Shown in pieces: positions 27,534 to 41,695 of a DNA stretch of 64,000 bases. The notes under the pieces are model-generated. The model worked only from the letters and a program-made list of their open reading frames with translations. It was not told where the DNA came from and searched no databases. Position numbers and translations under genes: made by a program. Every line of letters starts with the position of its first letter. The stretch's first letter is position 1. Source of the stretch: Leptospira kirschneri serovar Cynopteri str. 3522 CT (GTDB taxonomy: Bacteria; Spirochaetota; Leptospiria; Leptospirales; Leptospiraceae). The stretch spans positions 666,707-730,706 of the forward strand of contig NZ_AHMN02000004.1 of the NCBI RefSeq assembly GCF_000243695.2. The letters run 5' to 3'.

Positions 27534-29363
27534 TTATTCTTTTTTTTGAAATTGTCTTAAAATTTTTTCGGCGAGATTTTCTCCAATCCCAGGAATTGAA
27601 AGTAATTCTTCTTTTGTAGCTTCTTCGATTTTTTTTTCTCCCGAAAAATGTTTTAAAAGAAGCTTACTTCTTTTAAAACCTATATCGGGAACCTCTTGGA
27701 TCAGAGAACGCATCGTTTCTTTATTTCTGCGGGATCTATGATGGCTAACTCCAAATCGATGGGCTTCGTCTCTGAGATGGCGCAGAAGTTTCATTCCGGG
27801 AGAATTCATATCAAAGATAAACGGTTCATTTTCTCCTGGAAAATAAATTTCTTCTCTTTTTTTAGCAAGGCCTACCATAGGAATTCCTTCTGCTCCCGCT
27901 TCTATAGCCGCTTCACAAGCCTTTGTCAACTGAGTTGGTCCTCCGTCTATCACGATAAGATCCGGAAACACTTCTTCTTCATTGATGATTCTTTGTAGAC
28001 GTCTAGAAATTACTTCGTGAATCATCCCTGGATCGTTGATCCCTTCGTAACCTCGTATATTATACTTTCTGTATCCTTGTTTAAATGGTTTTCCTTCTAC
28101 AAACATCACACCACTTGCAACTGGTTGTGAACCCTGAAAATGGCTAATGTCATAACATTCTATAATATGAGGAAGGTGTTCTAAAGAAAACATCTCTTGG
28201 ATTTCTTTTAAAGATGCCGTTTGATCCTTATAATGAGTTGCGAGTAATCTTTCTGATAATCCAAGTTCAGCATTTTTTTCAGCAATTTTTAAAAGAGAAC
28301 GTTTATCTCCACCTTTAGGGAATTTGATCTTGGGTCTAAATCCAGTTTTTTCCTGTAGGACGTCAATAACGGGAGCGACTTCATCTTGAATGTCTGTGGG
28401 AACAAAAATACAAGGAGGAACCAAGGAGGCATTTAAATAATAGTCCCTAAAAAAAGCTCCTAAGATTTCAGAATTTTCCGCGTCTAAAACTCCTTGGATC
28501 GGGAAGGATTTTTTAGTTTCCAATCTTCCACCTCTAACTTCCAAAAGAATCACTTGACCCTCGTCCTGTTTTCTGGCAAAACCAATTACGTCTTCATCAC
28601 CTCCTTCTACGCTAACAACCGTCTGTTTTTCCCTAAAATTTTGGATTCTCTGAAGCATATCTCTATAACGCGCCGCCTTTTCAAAATCCAATCGATCGGA
28701 AGAGTTAGACATCTTGATATTTAAATCGTTTACAAGAGATTCTTTCCTACCCTCTAAAAATTGAATCACCTGATCTATTATAACTTTATAATCTTCTACT
28801 GGAATATTTCCCTGGCAAGGCCCTAGACAACGACCCATATCAAAATTTAGACACGGTCTTCTAGGTCTAGGTAAAGGTAGAACCTGTCTAGTTTTACGAA
28901 CCGGAAAAATTCTCAAAATGATGTCTAATGTTTCTCTAGTAGATTTAACGTCCGAATAAGGTCCAAAATAACGATCTCCATTATCCTTTAATTTTCTAGT
29001 AATATAAACCATCGGATAAGGTTCTGACAAGGACACACAAATATAAGGATATTTTTTATCGTCTTTAAGACGAACGTTAAAACGAGGATTATGTTTTTTG
29101 ATCAGAGTCGCTTCTAAAATCAAAGCTTCTTTTTCAGTTCCGGTAGCGATCCAATCTAGATCGAAAATTTCTTTTTGAAGTATTTTTGTTTTTATATCCG
29201 GATGATTTTCCTTAAGATAACTTCGAACTCTTTTGTCTAAATTTTTAGCCTTACCTACGTATAAAACTTCTCCCTTTTTAGATTTCCAAAGATAACAACC
29301 AGGAGAAGCTCCTAAATTTTTTATCTTTTCTAAAATTAAAGTATGATTTAAAATTTCAGGCAT
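27534..29363 (-). CDS. uvrC: Excinuclease ABC subunit C
   Basis: The 609-residue protein is a full UvrC. The N-terminal GIY-YIG nuclease reads GCYLW (22-26) then [20 protein letters not shown] domain ([17 protein letters not shown]) lies near residues 215-235, the RNase-H-like second nuclease begins at [10 protein letters not shown] near residue 400, and tandem helix-hairpin-helix motifs ([29 protein letters not shown]) close the protein. It makes the 3' and 5' cuts around UvrB-bound DNA lesions. The gene is monocistronic by layout, with a 338-base repeat-bearing gap upstream. No LexA box was seen by eye before it. Confidence 0.98.
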   Translation of the reverse strand: MPEILNHTLILEKIKNLGASPGCYLWKSKKGEVLYVGKAKNLDKRVRSYLKENHPDIKTKILQKEIFDLDWIATGTEKEALILEATLIKKHNPRFNVRLKDDKKYPYICVSLSEPYPMVYITRKLKDNGDRYFGPYSDVKSTRETLDIILRIFPVRKTRQVLPLPRPRRPCLNFDMGRCLGPCQGNIPVEDYKVIIDQVIQFLEGRKESLVNDLNIKMSNSSDRLDFEKAARYRDMLQRIQNFREKQTVVSVEGGDEDVIGFARKQDEGQVILLEVRGGRLETKKSFPIQGVLDAENSEILGAFFRDYYLNASLVPPCIFVPTDIQDEVAPVIDVLQEKTGFRPKIKFPKGGDKRSLLKIAEKNAELGLSERLLATHYKDQTASLKEIQEMFSLEHLPHIIECYDISHFQGSQPVASGVMFVEGKPFKQGYRKYNIRGYEGINDPGMIHEVISRRLQRIINEEEVFPDLIVIDGGPTQLTKACEAAIEAGAEGIPMVGLAKKREEIYFPGENEPFIFDMNSPGMKLLRHLRDEAHRFGVSHHRSRRNKETMRSLIQEVPDIGFKRSKLLLKHFSGEKKIEEATKEELLSIPGIGENLAEKILRQFQKKE

Positions 29364-29701
29364 ATTGTAGTTTTTTAATATAGATTAGAATTGAATTTGT
29401 AAGGCCTTAGACTTTGTAGGAACTCATACAATACGACGGTTTTTGTGGGAACACTACGATTCGTTCTAAGATTTTGAAACAACCCTGATACAATCATTTT
29501 AGAACTTGTCCTAAAACCTCAAAGAATTTTATGAGATAATTTTTTAGAAATTTTTAATAAAATGCAGTAGTTCCTACAATTAGATCGCATTTGGCAATTT
29601 ACGAACTTTCAAGCAGTTCTAATGTCGTTAAATTTTCGTAGTAGTTCCACATTATGAGGTTTTGGGACAAACCCTTAATCTATCACCGGCGAATATCTTT
29701 C
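29364..29701. other. Repeat-bearing intergenic gap upstream of uvrC
   Basis: No coding region was found. The gap contains several GTAGGAACT/AGTTCC motifs (29414-29431, 29444-29458, 29566-29577, 29639-29650) and a 16-base inverted repeat at 29506/29655. The uvrC promoter must lie at its left side, but was not identified. Confidence 0.6.
29506..29670. repeat. MITE-like inverted repeat element, about 165 bp
   Basis: The left arm TTGTCCTAAAACCTCA (29506-29521) and right arm TGAGGTTTTGGGACAA (29655-29670) are inverted complements with one mismatch. The interior is AT-rich and non-coding and contains AGTTCCTACA-type motifs. No target duplication was identified. Confidence 0.65.
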
Positions 29702-30142
29702 TTATTCGTTTTCGACCTCTTTCAATTCGACTTTAAGATTTTCATCCTCTTCTAAAGAAACGGTAGAAAAATTCTGATTTTTTCTGGAATACTTTTCTTT
29801 CTTTCGTTTAGAATCCTTTTGTTTATTACGAATCAATTTCTTTTGATCTTCACTTAAGATTCCTAGATTCTTACGATTGAAATCTTGGATTTTTTCACAA
29901 AGAATGGCTCTCGCTTTATAACGATTTAAACCCTGAGTTCTGTAAAGGGAACATTTAACTTCAATTCCGGTAGGTTTGTGTTTGAGATGAACCGCTGTTG
30001 AAACCTTATTAACGTTCTGTCCTCCTTTACCTCCACTTCTTGTAAAACTTTCCTCCAATTCGGTTTCTTTGATTTGAAGAACTTCCATGAGTTCAAGAAG
30101 TTTAGATTCTTTTTCCACAGAAACCGGAAAACGAGAAGCCAT
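29702..30142 (-). CDS. Release-factor-like protein with GGQ motif (ribosome rescue class)
   Basis: The 146-residue protein consists of a class I release-factor catalytic domain with the GGQ peptidyl-hydrolysis motif (GGKGGQNVNK; G40-G41-Q42) and no codon-recognition domain. It ends in a Lys/Arg-rich tail (NKQKDSKRKKEKYSRK) before an acidic terminus. This is the layout of stalled-ribosome rescue factors (ArfB/YaeJ, C12orf65-type), in which a basic tail enters the empty mRNA channel. Which of these it is cannot be fixed from the sequence. It lies six bases after the thioesterase gene in a run from rpmB. Confidence 0.85.
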   Translation of the reverse strand: MASRFPVSVEKESKLLELMEVLQIKETELEESFTRSGGKGGQNVNKVSTAVHLKHKPTGIEVKCSLYRTQGLNRYKARAILCEKIQDFNRKNLGILSEDQKKLIRNKQKDSKRKKEKYSRKNQNFSTVSLEEDENLKVELKEVENE

Positions 30143-30148
30143 AAAAAA

Positions 30149-30571
30149 TTACTTTAAATCCTGAAGTTCAAAATGATCTTTAAAATAAGGAAACGGTTTT
30201 CCATTTTCATCCAGACAAACATAAGTAATCTTGCAATCTATAATTTCTTTCAGTTCTTTTCTACTCTGGCTTTTACCGATGGAAGTGTTTCGAATTGTGA
30301 TCGAACTATTTCCTATTTTTTCGATTTTAGAAAAAATCTGAATAATATCTCCTAACAAACCGGGGCTTTTAAATACAACGTCTGCCATACTTACGGTTAC
30401 TATGTTCGAATAACGGATTTTTTCCATAACGTACATGGCACAACCTTCGTCGATCCAAGCAAGCATCTGCCCCCCGAAAAGAAAACCGTGTTGATTGAGA
30501 TCTCTGGACATCACGATATGCTGAGTAGCGAGTTCCATTCCTTCCAATTTTTGATCGATAAATACTTCCAT
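30149..30571 (-). CDS. Hotdog-fold acyl-CoA thioesterase
   Basis: The 140-residue protein fits the YciA/BACH-type hotdog thioesterases. It has SRDLNQHGFLFGGQMLAWIDEGCAM, holding the conserved N..G..FGG..L.W.D pattern with the catalytic Asp in WIDE, and then VTVSMADVVFKSPGLLGD. It hydrolyses acyl-CoA esters in the cytosol; the chain-length preference is unknown. The start MEVFIDQ at 30571 lies six bases after the nth stop, and the next gene begins six bases after its own stop. It is probably part of a rpmB-nth-thioesterase-release-factor-like transcript. Confidence 0.88.
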   Translation of the reverse strand: MEVFIDQKLEGMELATQHIVMSRDLNQHGFLFGGQMLAWIDEGCAMYVMEKIRYSNIVTVSMADVVFKSPGLLGDIIQIFSKIEKIGNSSITIRNTSIGKSQSRKELKEIIDCKITYVCLDENGKPFPYFKDHFELQDLK

Positions 30572-30577
30572 AATATT

Positions 30578-31522
<945 letters not shown>

Positions 31523-31652
31523 TGAGGTTCTCTTTTGCCTGTCAATCTTTCTGCCGATTTTCTGGCATTTCTGCTAAATTTTAAATGACTTTTTTCTTTT
31601 TCAGTGGAGAATCTTCCCGCTCCTAAAAAGACTGCTAAACAAACTTGTCTCG

Positions 31653-32696
31653 ATGTCCAATATTTTTCTTACAAACTTTCAACTTCGGTTGGATCGAATT
31701 TGGAATGTCAACGTTCTCCCTTTTTTTCAAAGTAAAAGGGTCCGAATAGAACGAAAACTTCAACCGATATTAAACGAAGAATTTACTAAGGAACAAATCG
31801 TAGATCCAAGGCAGTTTCAACACCTTCTCTACGAAACCAATCTTCCTTTGGAAAACGGAACTCCTCCCTATTTTGCATCTGATATGGAAGTAGAATCGGC
31901 CTCATTTGCAGGAGGAAAAAAAAGAATTTTTATGAAACAAAAACTTCGTTCTCGTTTTCCGGGACAAACGAAGTATCAATTCTGGAAACTTCTCAGAAGT
32001 TCATTACATATTTTGAATGAACAACCTTGGAAAAAATTTTTTTCTAAAAAAAAATCTGATACAAACGATCTACAAAATTTTCCAGATCTACTAAGCGCGG
32101 CATCTCCAAATCCACATCGTTTATATCTACATTCTTTGATTTATTGGGAAGAAACGTTTCCTTGGGAAAAATGGAAATTTTCGCTTCCTCTTTTTTGGAT
32201 TCCTTTTGGAGGTTCTCAAAAAATCAAACTCCGATTTATAGCTGCAAAGGCCTCTTCTTTTTCTAAACAAGAATTTTATGAAGAAACGTATTCTCCAGAA
32301 ATAGCTTTTTGCGACCTTTATGCTTTAGGTTACTTAAGAGAAACCTCAGATAAAAATATAGATTTGGAAAATCCCGAATCGTATTATTTAGGTACATTCT
32401 TTCCTTCTAAATTAGAAAAAAAGGATCTTCCACTCTGGTTGAAAGAGAGGAATTTATTTACAAGTGAATTTCAATGGAAAAGTTCTCCTAAAGAACAAGT
32501 TTTTAAAATCTTAAATAAAGAAATTCGATTTAAAATCGAAACAGAAACCCAAAAATCTTTCGATTTTAAACTTATCCAAGTAGGTGGAAAAAAATTTAGT
32601 TTAAAAAGTCAGTTTTTGAACGGACTTTTTTTTCAAAGAGCAATCTTAACCTATCATCCAACTATTTTGGCAAATCGAGTTTTGAAAAGATTTTAA
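31653..32696 (+). CDS. Unknown 347-residue protein
   Basis: I do not recognise this protein. It has no signal peptide or transmembrane segment. It is rich in Trp, Phe, Lys and Ser (for example YQFWKLLRSSLHILNEQPWKKFF and EETFPWEKWKFSLPLFWIPFGG) and looks soluble. The start ATG at 31653 (MSNIFLTNFQLRLDRIW) is 144 bases from the divergent rpmB start, so the two genes may share a control region. No ribosome-binding site is clear. It is probably a lineage-specific gene, since the frame is long and codon use looks like its neighbours. Confidence 0.65.
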   Translation: MSNIFLTNFQLRLDRIWNVNVLPFFQSKRVRIERKLQPILNEEFTKEQIVDPRQFQHLLYETNLPLENGTPPYFASDMEVESASFAGGKKRIFMKQKLRSRFPGQTKYQFWKLLRSSLHILNEQPWKKFFSKKKSDTNDLQNFPDLLSAASPNPHRLYLHSLIYWEETFPWEKWKFSLPLFWIPFGGSQKIKLRFIAAKASSFSKQEFYEETYSPEIAFCDLYALGYLRETSDKNIDLENPESYYLGTFFPSKLEKKDLPLWLKERNLFTSEFQWKSSPKEQVFKILNKEIRFKIETETQKSFDFKLIQVGGKKFSLKSQFLNGLFFQRAILTYHPTILANRVLKRF

Positions 32697-33114
32697 AGAT
32701 TTATCCGTAATATCTTGATTTGTGGAAGTTAATACATTTCTAGAAGTTATCTCAAAAATATCTTAGAACAATTGAAATCGGCATTTTAAACAAAAACAAA
32801 GTATTGTCTAGATAGGTTCTAATTATTTTTAAAAGGACTTTGAATGAAAGCATTAGACATCAAACTTCATTTAAAAAATGAACTTATAAAATCTAAAAAC
32901 CCAAAATAAAGTTCTACATAAAATATTAATAAATTAAAATTCCTTTTATAAAGATTTTATTAAGAATCATTCAGTAATAGAGCATTTTAATATTCCAAAA
33001 AAATACCTGGGATATGTTAATTTTAAAAAGTTTTTAGCTCATTTTAAAATAAAAAATCAGATATGTGTCTAACGTTATAAATATCAGCGATTTTATATGT
33101 AAAAACGGAAATTA
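32697..33114. other. Very AT-rich gap with a possible micro-ORF
   Basis: The 418 bases are markedly AT-rich. The only candidate coding element is the 21-codon ORF at 32844. No terminator, tRNA or long repeat was seen. Confidence 0.55.
32844..32909 (+). CDS. Possible 21-residue micro-ORF
   Basis: ATG at 32844 is preceded by AAGGA six bases upstream, and the ORF encodes MKALDIKLHLKNELIKSKNPK before TAA. It has a good ribosome-binding site for its size but no known relatives that I recognise. It could be a small peptide or the remnant of a decayed gene start. Confidence 0.25.
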   Translation: MKALDIKLHLKNELIKSKNPK

Positions 33115-33594
33115 TCATAACAACTTATAGTATATTTTCAAAATAACATCTATCGTTTTTTGTTCCTCTAATTCATGATTTAGTAATGAACATTCTTCTA
33201 ATGGTATACCTTCTAGGTATTTCGAATTTAAGAAATCGGTAATAATTTCGTCTAATTCTACCAGTTTGATTTCCACATCAAAAGGTGGTATTTTGTGTTC
33301 TATGGAAATACAATTGAATCGAAGTTGAGCGGCTTGTTCATCAAACCAAACGTAGAATATCATACGCCTGTCGAAGTAAAGCTCTAGTTGCTTTTTCCTA
33401 TTCTCGATTAACCTTTCAAAAAAAACTAAAAAATCGGATACTTTGCACTCTTTAGCAATTTCAAAAGATATGCTTATTGTCAGCATATTCTCCCTTCTCT
33501 CGCTTTCAAAATCAACAATACCATTACCGACAAATATTGGTTCAGTAATCAATTTATCGAGATCTCTAAAGTATTCTGTTTTTGCTGAGTTCAT
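33115..33594 (-). CDS. Unknown 159-residue acidic protein
   Basis: I do not recognise this protein. It is soluble-looking and acidic, with alternating strand/helix segments such as ENMLTISISFEIAKECKVSDF and PPFDVEIKLVELDEIITDFL, and no signal peptide. Size and composition resemble small immunity-type or antitoxin-like orphans, but no motif supports that. There is no clear ribosome-binding site before the ATG at 33594. It is divergent from the 33667 gene with 72 bases between starts, in an AT-rich stretch between housekeeping operons. Confidence 0.55.
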   Translation of the reverse strand: MNSAKTEYFRDLDKLITEPIFVGNGIVDFESERRENMLTISISFEIAKECKVSDFLVFFERLIENRKKQLELYFDRRMIFYVWFDEQAAQLRFNCISIEHKIPPFDVEIKLVELDEIITDFLNSKYLEGIPLEECSLLNHELEEQKTIDVILKIYYKLL

Positions 33595-33666
33595 TTAGTT
33601 TTAATGTGAAATATTATTCAAAAATTTTAGTTTTGACATTCTCTAAATTGGATAAAAAAATATAAC

Positions 33667-34068
33667 ATGGATTCAATTCCAAATTTTTTAACAATTAAAA
33701 GAGAAAAAATCCCTAAAGGTTTTAGTTATTCCTTGAAAACTTCCGAATTGATTGCTGCATACGATTCTGCAGAAATCAATACTGAAACGATCCTTAACTA
33801 CTCTTTCAATCACCCAAACTTTAGAGTTCATTTTTGGCCCTCAACTCCAAGTATAAATCATGAACGACTTTACATCGTCACAGGGGCTGTTCCAACAGAA
33901 TCAGCGCACATTGCACGGAAAATAATGAAATCCAAAATCATTCCGGAATTTATAAAATGGATCAAAAACTTACTTTTGCTTCCTGTCAATTCACCGATAC
34001 GAAATCAATCTCAACTCTGGGAATTTAAAATTCCACACAAAAGCGTAAATACAAAAAAGTCTATTTAA
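33667..34068 (+). CDS. Unknown 133-residue protein
   Basis: I do not recognise this protein. It has no signal peptide and ends in a basic tail (HKSVNTKKSI). A middle segment (HFWPSTPSINHERLYIVTGAVPTESAHIARKIM) is distinctive but matches no family known to me. The ATG at 33667 has no ribosome-binding site. A perfect TTGACA at 33633-33638 could be a -35 element, but the -10 spacing is not convincing. It is divergently paired with the 33594 gene in an AT-rich orphan region. Confidence 0.5.
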   Translation: MDSIPNFLTIKREKIPKGFSYSLKTSELIAAYDSAEINTETILNYSFNHPNFRVHFWPSTPSINHERLYIVTGAVPTESAHIARKIMKSKIIPEFIKWIKNLLLLPVNSPIRNQSQLWEFKIPHKSVNTKKSI

Positions 34069-34190
34069 GCTTCAAATTTTAAAACGACAACAAATATAAT
34101 AGTCATACACTGCGAATGTTATACGTTTTAAATATAAAACTTCAGTTTTATAAAAGAAAAATATATTCTTATTTGAGAATATTCGATTTA

Positions 34191-35306
34191 TCATAAAATT
34201 AAACTTTTCCATCTTTCCATTCCGGCTTGAAAACGTTCGTTCGTTTCTCCAAAACCGATACGAATCCAACCCTCACATTCAAAATCGCGTCCAGGAAGTA
34301 CAAAAACTCCACACTGATCCAATAAAATATCCGCATAACGGGAGGAGTCGATACCTTTCGAAAGTTTTAAAAAGGAAACAATTCCTCCTCCTGGTTTTGT
34401 AAAATATTCCAAACCGGGAAGTTGTTTCCAAATACTTTCAAAAAATAGAATATTCTTTAAAATAGATGTTTTGATGGGATCAACTAAACTTGTTCTATTT
34501 CGTAAAATTTTCAGAGTCAAAAATTCAGAAATTGGCGAAACCGTATGAGTTAAATAATCCTTGAAAGATCTAGCCCTTTCAATCAGTTCTTTGGGACCGG
34601 TCATCCAGCCAATTCTAAGTCCCATCACTCCAAAACATTTTGTGATCGATCCAGTGCTTACCGTATGTTCCGTAAGTCCGGCGCCAGTCCAACCGAGATC
34701 ATTTTGAAAATCTAAAAATCGATAGTGTTCATCAAAAAGAATCCAACCTTTATGTAAATGTGCCGCTTGTTGGATCGTTTCAATTGAACTTTTATCCAGA
34801 GACAAACCACTCGGATTGTGTGGATGATTGAAAACTACTAAATTCTTTCCTCTTTGGAACAATTCACGGATCAAATTTACCGATAATGAGGATTTTAAAT
34901 TTTTATCTAAATCCTCCAGTAAAGAAACCGCTTCCAACCGAGCGCCTATCATCTTAGGTATTTCGTATAACGCTTGAAATGCGGGAGAAAAATAAGAAAC
35001 AACACAATCTTTTTGACAAAGAATATGAAACAAAATATAAAGCGCTTCTCCGGTTCCGGTCGTAACTAAGATTCGATCCGCATCTAACCCTGGATAAAGT
35101 TTTGCGATTTCATTCCTAAGAGTAAAATCTCCTCGATTGGGAGAATCCTCCAAAGAAATAGAATTCAAAACGTCAACGGAAAGATTTAAATTAGAGAGTA
35201 ATTCGCCTAACGTGATATTTCGAATTCCACTTTCTCCTAAATTACAAGGAGCAATTTTTCTATATTTTTCAAGTCTCTCTTCAATCCAAAATTCACTTGG
35301 TTCCAT
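34191..35306 (-). CDS. Class I/II PLP-dependent aminotransferase
   Basis: The 371-residue protein is a fold-type I aminotransferase. It has LVTTGTGEALYILF (PLP phosphate region), FNHPHNPSGLSLDK (the N-P signature) and GSITKCFGVMGLRIGWMTG with the Schiff-base lysine near residue 221. The C-terminal GWIRIGFGETNERF contains the substrate-carboxylate Arg. The start is ATG at 35306, which overlaps the TAA of the upstream membrane-protein gene by one base (TAATG); an earlier in-frame start would run far into that gene. The substrate is not determinable from the sequence. Confidence 0.9.
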   Translation of the reverse strand: MEPSEFWIEERLEKYRKIAPCNLGESGIRNITLGELLSNLNLSVDVLNSISLEDSPNRGDFTLRNEIAKLYPGLDADRILVTTGTGEALYILFHILCQKDCVVSYFSPAFQALYEIPKMIGARLEAVSLLEDLDKNLKSSLSVNLIRELFQRGKNLVVFNHPHNPSGLSLDKSSIETIQQAAHLHKGWILFDEHYRFLDFQNDLGWTGAGLTEHTVSTGSITKCFGVMGLRIGWMTGPKELIERARSFKDYLTHTVSPISEFLTLKILRNRTSLVDPIKTSILKNILFFESIWKQLPGLEYFTKPGGGIVSFLKLSKGIDSSRYADILLDQCGVFVLPGRDFECEGWIRIGFGETNERFQAGMERWKSLIL

Positions 35307-35671
35307 TAGGATACAATGATAAGAATGGCTCCTACTAAAAGAAATAGAATTGCAAAAAATCCAAAAGAAATCTGAATCCAAAAATGAATCCGTAAACTAC
35401 GAAGACCGATTTGTAAAAAATCCAAATCCTCTCCTTTTGTATCTGTGATTCTTTGAAAAGAAATCCCAGCGCTATAACTCCAAATTCCAGCCAGTAAAAA
35501 TAAAATCGCTGGAACCAAAAACAAAACCAATTTGCCGGTTTCAATAGAAACAAACGCAGAAAAAAAAGTCACTCCGGAAAGACTAAAAAAAGAAAATGAC
35601 GCAAGTTTTAGAACTCTACTCAATCTCAAAAATTCTCTGTTTTCGTCCTGGCCAAATTCGTAAGATTCCAT
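35306..35671 (-). CDS. Small multi-pass membrane protein of unknown function
   Basis: The 121-residue protein has three hydrophobic stretches, at about 23-45, 48-70 and 95-120, with a charged cytoplasmic-type N-terminus (MESYEFGQDENREFLRLSR) and the loop DTKGEDLDFLQIG. No family is recognised. Its stop codon shares a base with the start of the aminotransferase gene, so the two are translationally coupled. Whether they act together is unknown. It is divergent from the phosphohexomutase gene. Confidence 0.7.
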   Translation of the reverse strand: MESYEFGQDENREFLRLSRVLKLASFSFFSLSGVTFFSAFVSIETGKLVLFLVPAILFLLAGIWSYSAGISFQRITDTKGEDLDFLQIGLRSLRIHFWIQISFGFFAILFLLVGAILIIVS

Positions 35672-35773
35672 ACTTCTAAGATCGGCTAAAATTAAGGTTG
35701 AACCTCAAAAGAAAGCCAATTTTTATGAATTTTAATCCTCTTAAAATATTAAATCGGAATTCTTTTCAATTTT

Positions 35774-39848
<4,075 letters not shown>

Positions 39849-39864
39849 AAGAGGTAAAAAAAAA

Positions 39865-40269
<405 letters not shown>

Positions 40270-40273
<4 letters not shown>

Positions 40274-40971
40274 CCTTCTTTCCAAATCAAATTCAGATTT
40301 CTTCCTGTTTCCTTTTTACGATGGCTGAAGAAATCTGAATTCTCTTCTAAAGTACAAATTTTATCCGATTGAAGTAAAACTCGAATTCCATTTTTTTCCA
40401 AACGAAATTTAAGAAAAGATTCCAGATCGAGTACAGTTTTATCCTCTCCGTTTTTTCTTAAACAATCCGGAAATTCTTTTCGAAACAAAAATGCTACGTC
40501 CTCACCTACTTCATATCTCAGACCGCTTGCATAAGGTCCTAGATAACCTACAAGTGAACCTTCTTTTAAAATAGAATCTGAAAAAGAATGTTTTAAAGTT
40601 TTTTCTGTGATTCCGGCCAGTGTTCCTTTCCAACCGGAATGAATCGCTACAAACTTAGGACTTTGGATGGACCAAAAAAATAAGGGCATACAATCTGCAG
40701 TTTTAATACATAAAACTTGATTCGATTCTTCTCCGATCCATGCATCCCCTTCCGGAAAAGAAAGATTCTTAGATATTCTTAAATCTACAACTCCGTCTCC
40801 ATGAACCTGGTTTAAAATAAAAATTTTAGATTCGTGAAATCCGGTGAGTTTGGAAATTTCATTTTTTTGGTCATCTACATTCAAATTTATGAAAGGAAGT
40901 TCTTTTTTACCTGCAATTAAAATCTTAATTTTTTTTTCTGTAGAAATTGGAAAAGAATAGAACAAAGCCAT
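40270..40971 (-). CDS. pgeF: PgeF/YfiH (DUF152) purine-nucleoside-processing multicopper-like protein
   Basis: The 233-residue protein has the family motifs LNQVHGDGV, CIKTADCMPLFF, VAIHSGWKGTLAGI and YLGPYASG, which carry the His/Cys metal-binding residues. Family members were first called laccase-like and later shown to cleave purine nucleosides and to edit peptidoglycan precursors (YfiH/PgeF). The exact activity here is inferred from family. It starts at 40971, divergent from trpF by 82 bases, and overlaps the response regulator gene at its 3' end. Confidence 0.9.
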
Positions 40972-41002
40972 AAAATCCTAAATTACATTTTAGTAGTAAA
41001 CT

Positions 41003-41039
<37 letters not shown>

Positions 41040-41053
41040 CGAAAGATTGGATC

Positions 41054-41695
41054 ATGAAAATGAATTCTTTGGAAAAAACAAAGATCAAGATCTGCGGAAT
41101 TAAAAATATAGAAATCGCAAAAATTTGTAAAGAAGAAGGAGCCGATTATATCGGACTAAACTTTGTATCTTCTAGTCCTAGAAAAATTGAACTTTCAAAT
41201 GCTCAAAAAATCGTGGAATACTATAGATCGGAAAAAAATTCCCCCGAAATTGTACTCTTATTCTATCAAAATTCATTCGAGGAAATTGAGTCCATTACTT
41301 CCATATTGGATCACGATCTAGTTCAATGGGTCTGGGGTGATCCTTCAGTAAGTAAGGAAAAACTTTTAGTCAAACGACAGATTTGTTCTTACAGAGTTCA
41401 AGCTCCGATCAACGATCAGGATTTAAAAGACATTGTAGCGGAGTTTTTGATCTTGGATAGTTATTCTAAAGGTATAGGAGGAGGAACGGGTGAAACATTC
41501 AATTGGGAGTTCATTTCCAAAATTAAAAGAAAGTTTCTTTTAGCAGGAGGTCTCGATCCGTCTAACGTAGTCAATGCGATTGAAATCGTAAAACCGTTTG
41601 GAGTAGACGTTGCAAGCGGGGTAGAATCTTCCCCAGGAATCAAAGATCCACAAAAAGTAATTCAATTTATCAGGAACGTAAAATCTACATCATGA
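41054..41695 (+). CDS. trpF: Phosphoribosylanthranilate isomerase
   Basis: The 213-residue TIM-barrel enzyme converts phosphoribosylanthranilate to CdRP in tryptophan synthesis. It has KICGIKN with catalytic C14, the YIGLNFVSSSPRKI strand, the general acid Asp in FLILDSY, and the phosphate-binding LAGGLDPSNV and DVASGVESSPGIKDP loops. It overlaps mutS by four bases (ATGA), so a biosynthetic gene and a repair gene are coupled. MKM at 41054 gives the full barrel; the second methionine (residue 3) is an alternative. Confidence 0.95.
   Translation: MKMNSLEKTKIKICGIKNIEIAKICKEEGADYIGLNFVSSSPRKIELSNAQKIVEYYRSEKNSPEIVLLFYQNSFEEIESITSILDHDLVQWVWGDPSVSKEKLLVKRQICSYRVQAPINDQDLKDIVAEFLILDSYSKGIGGGTGETFNWEFISKIKRKFLLAGGLDPSNVVNAIEIVKPFGVDVASGVESSPGIKDPQKVIQFIRNVKSTS

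Noticed and set aside
33633..33666. TTGACA followed by TATAAC as a promoter for the 33667 gene
   Set aside because: The spacing between the two hexamers is about 22 bases and the -10 would touch the start codon, so it is not a credible sigma-70 promoter.
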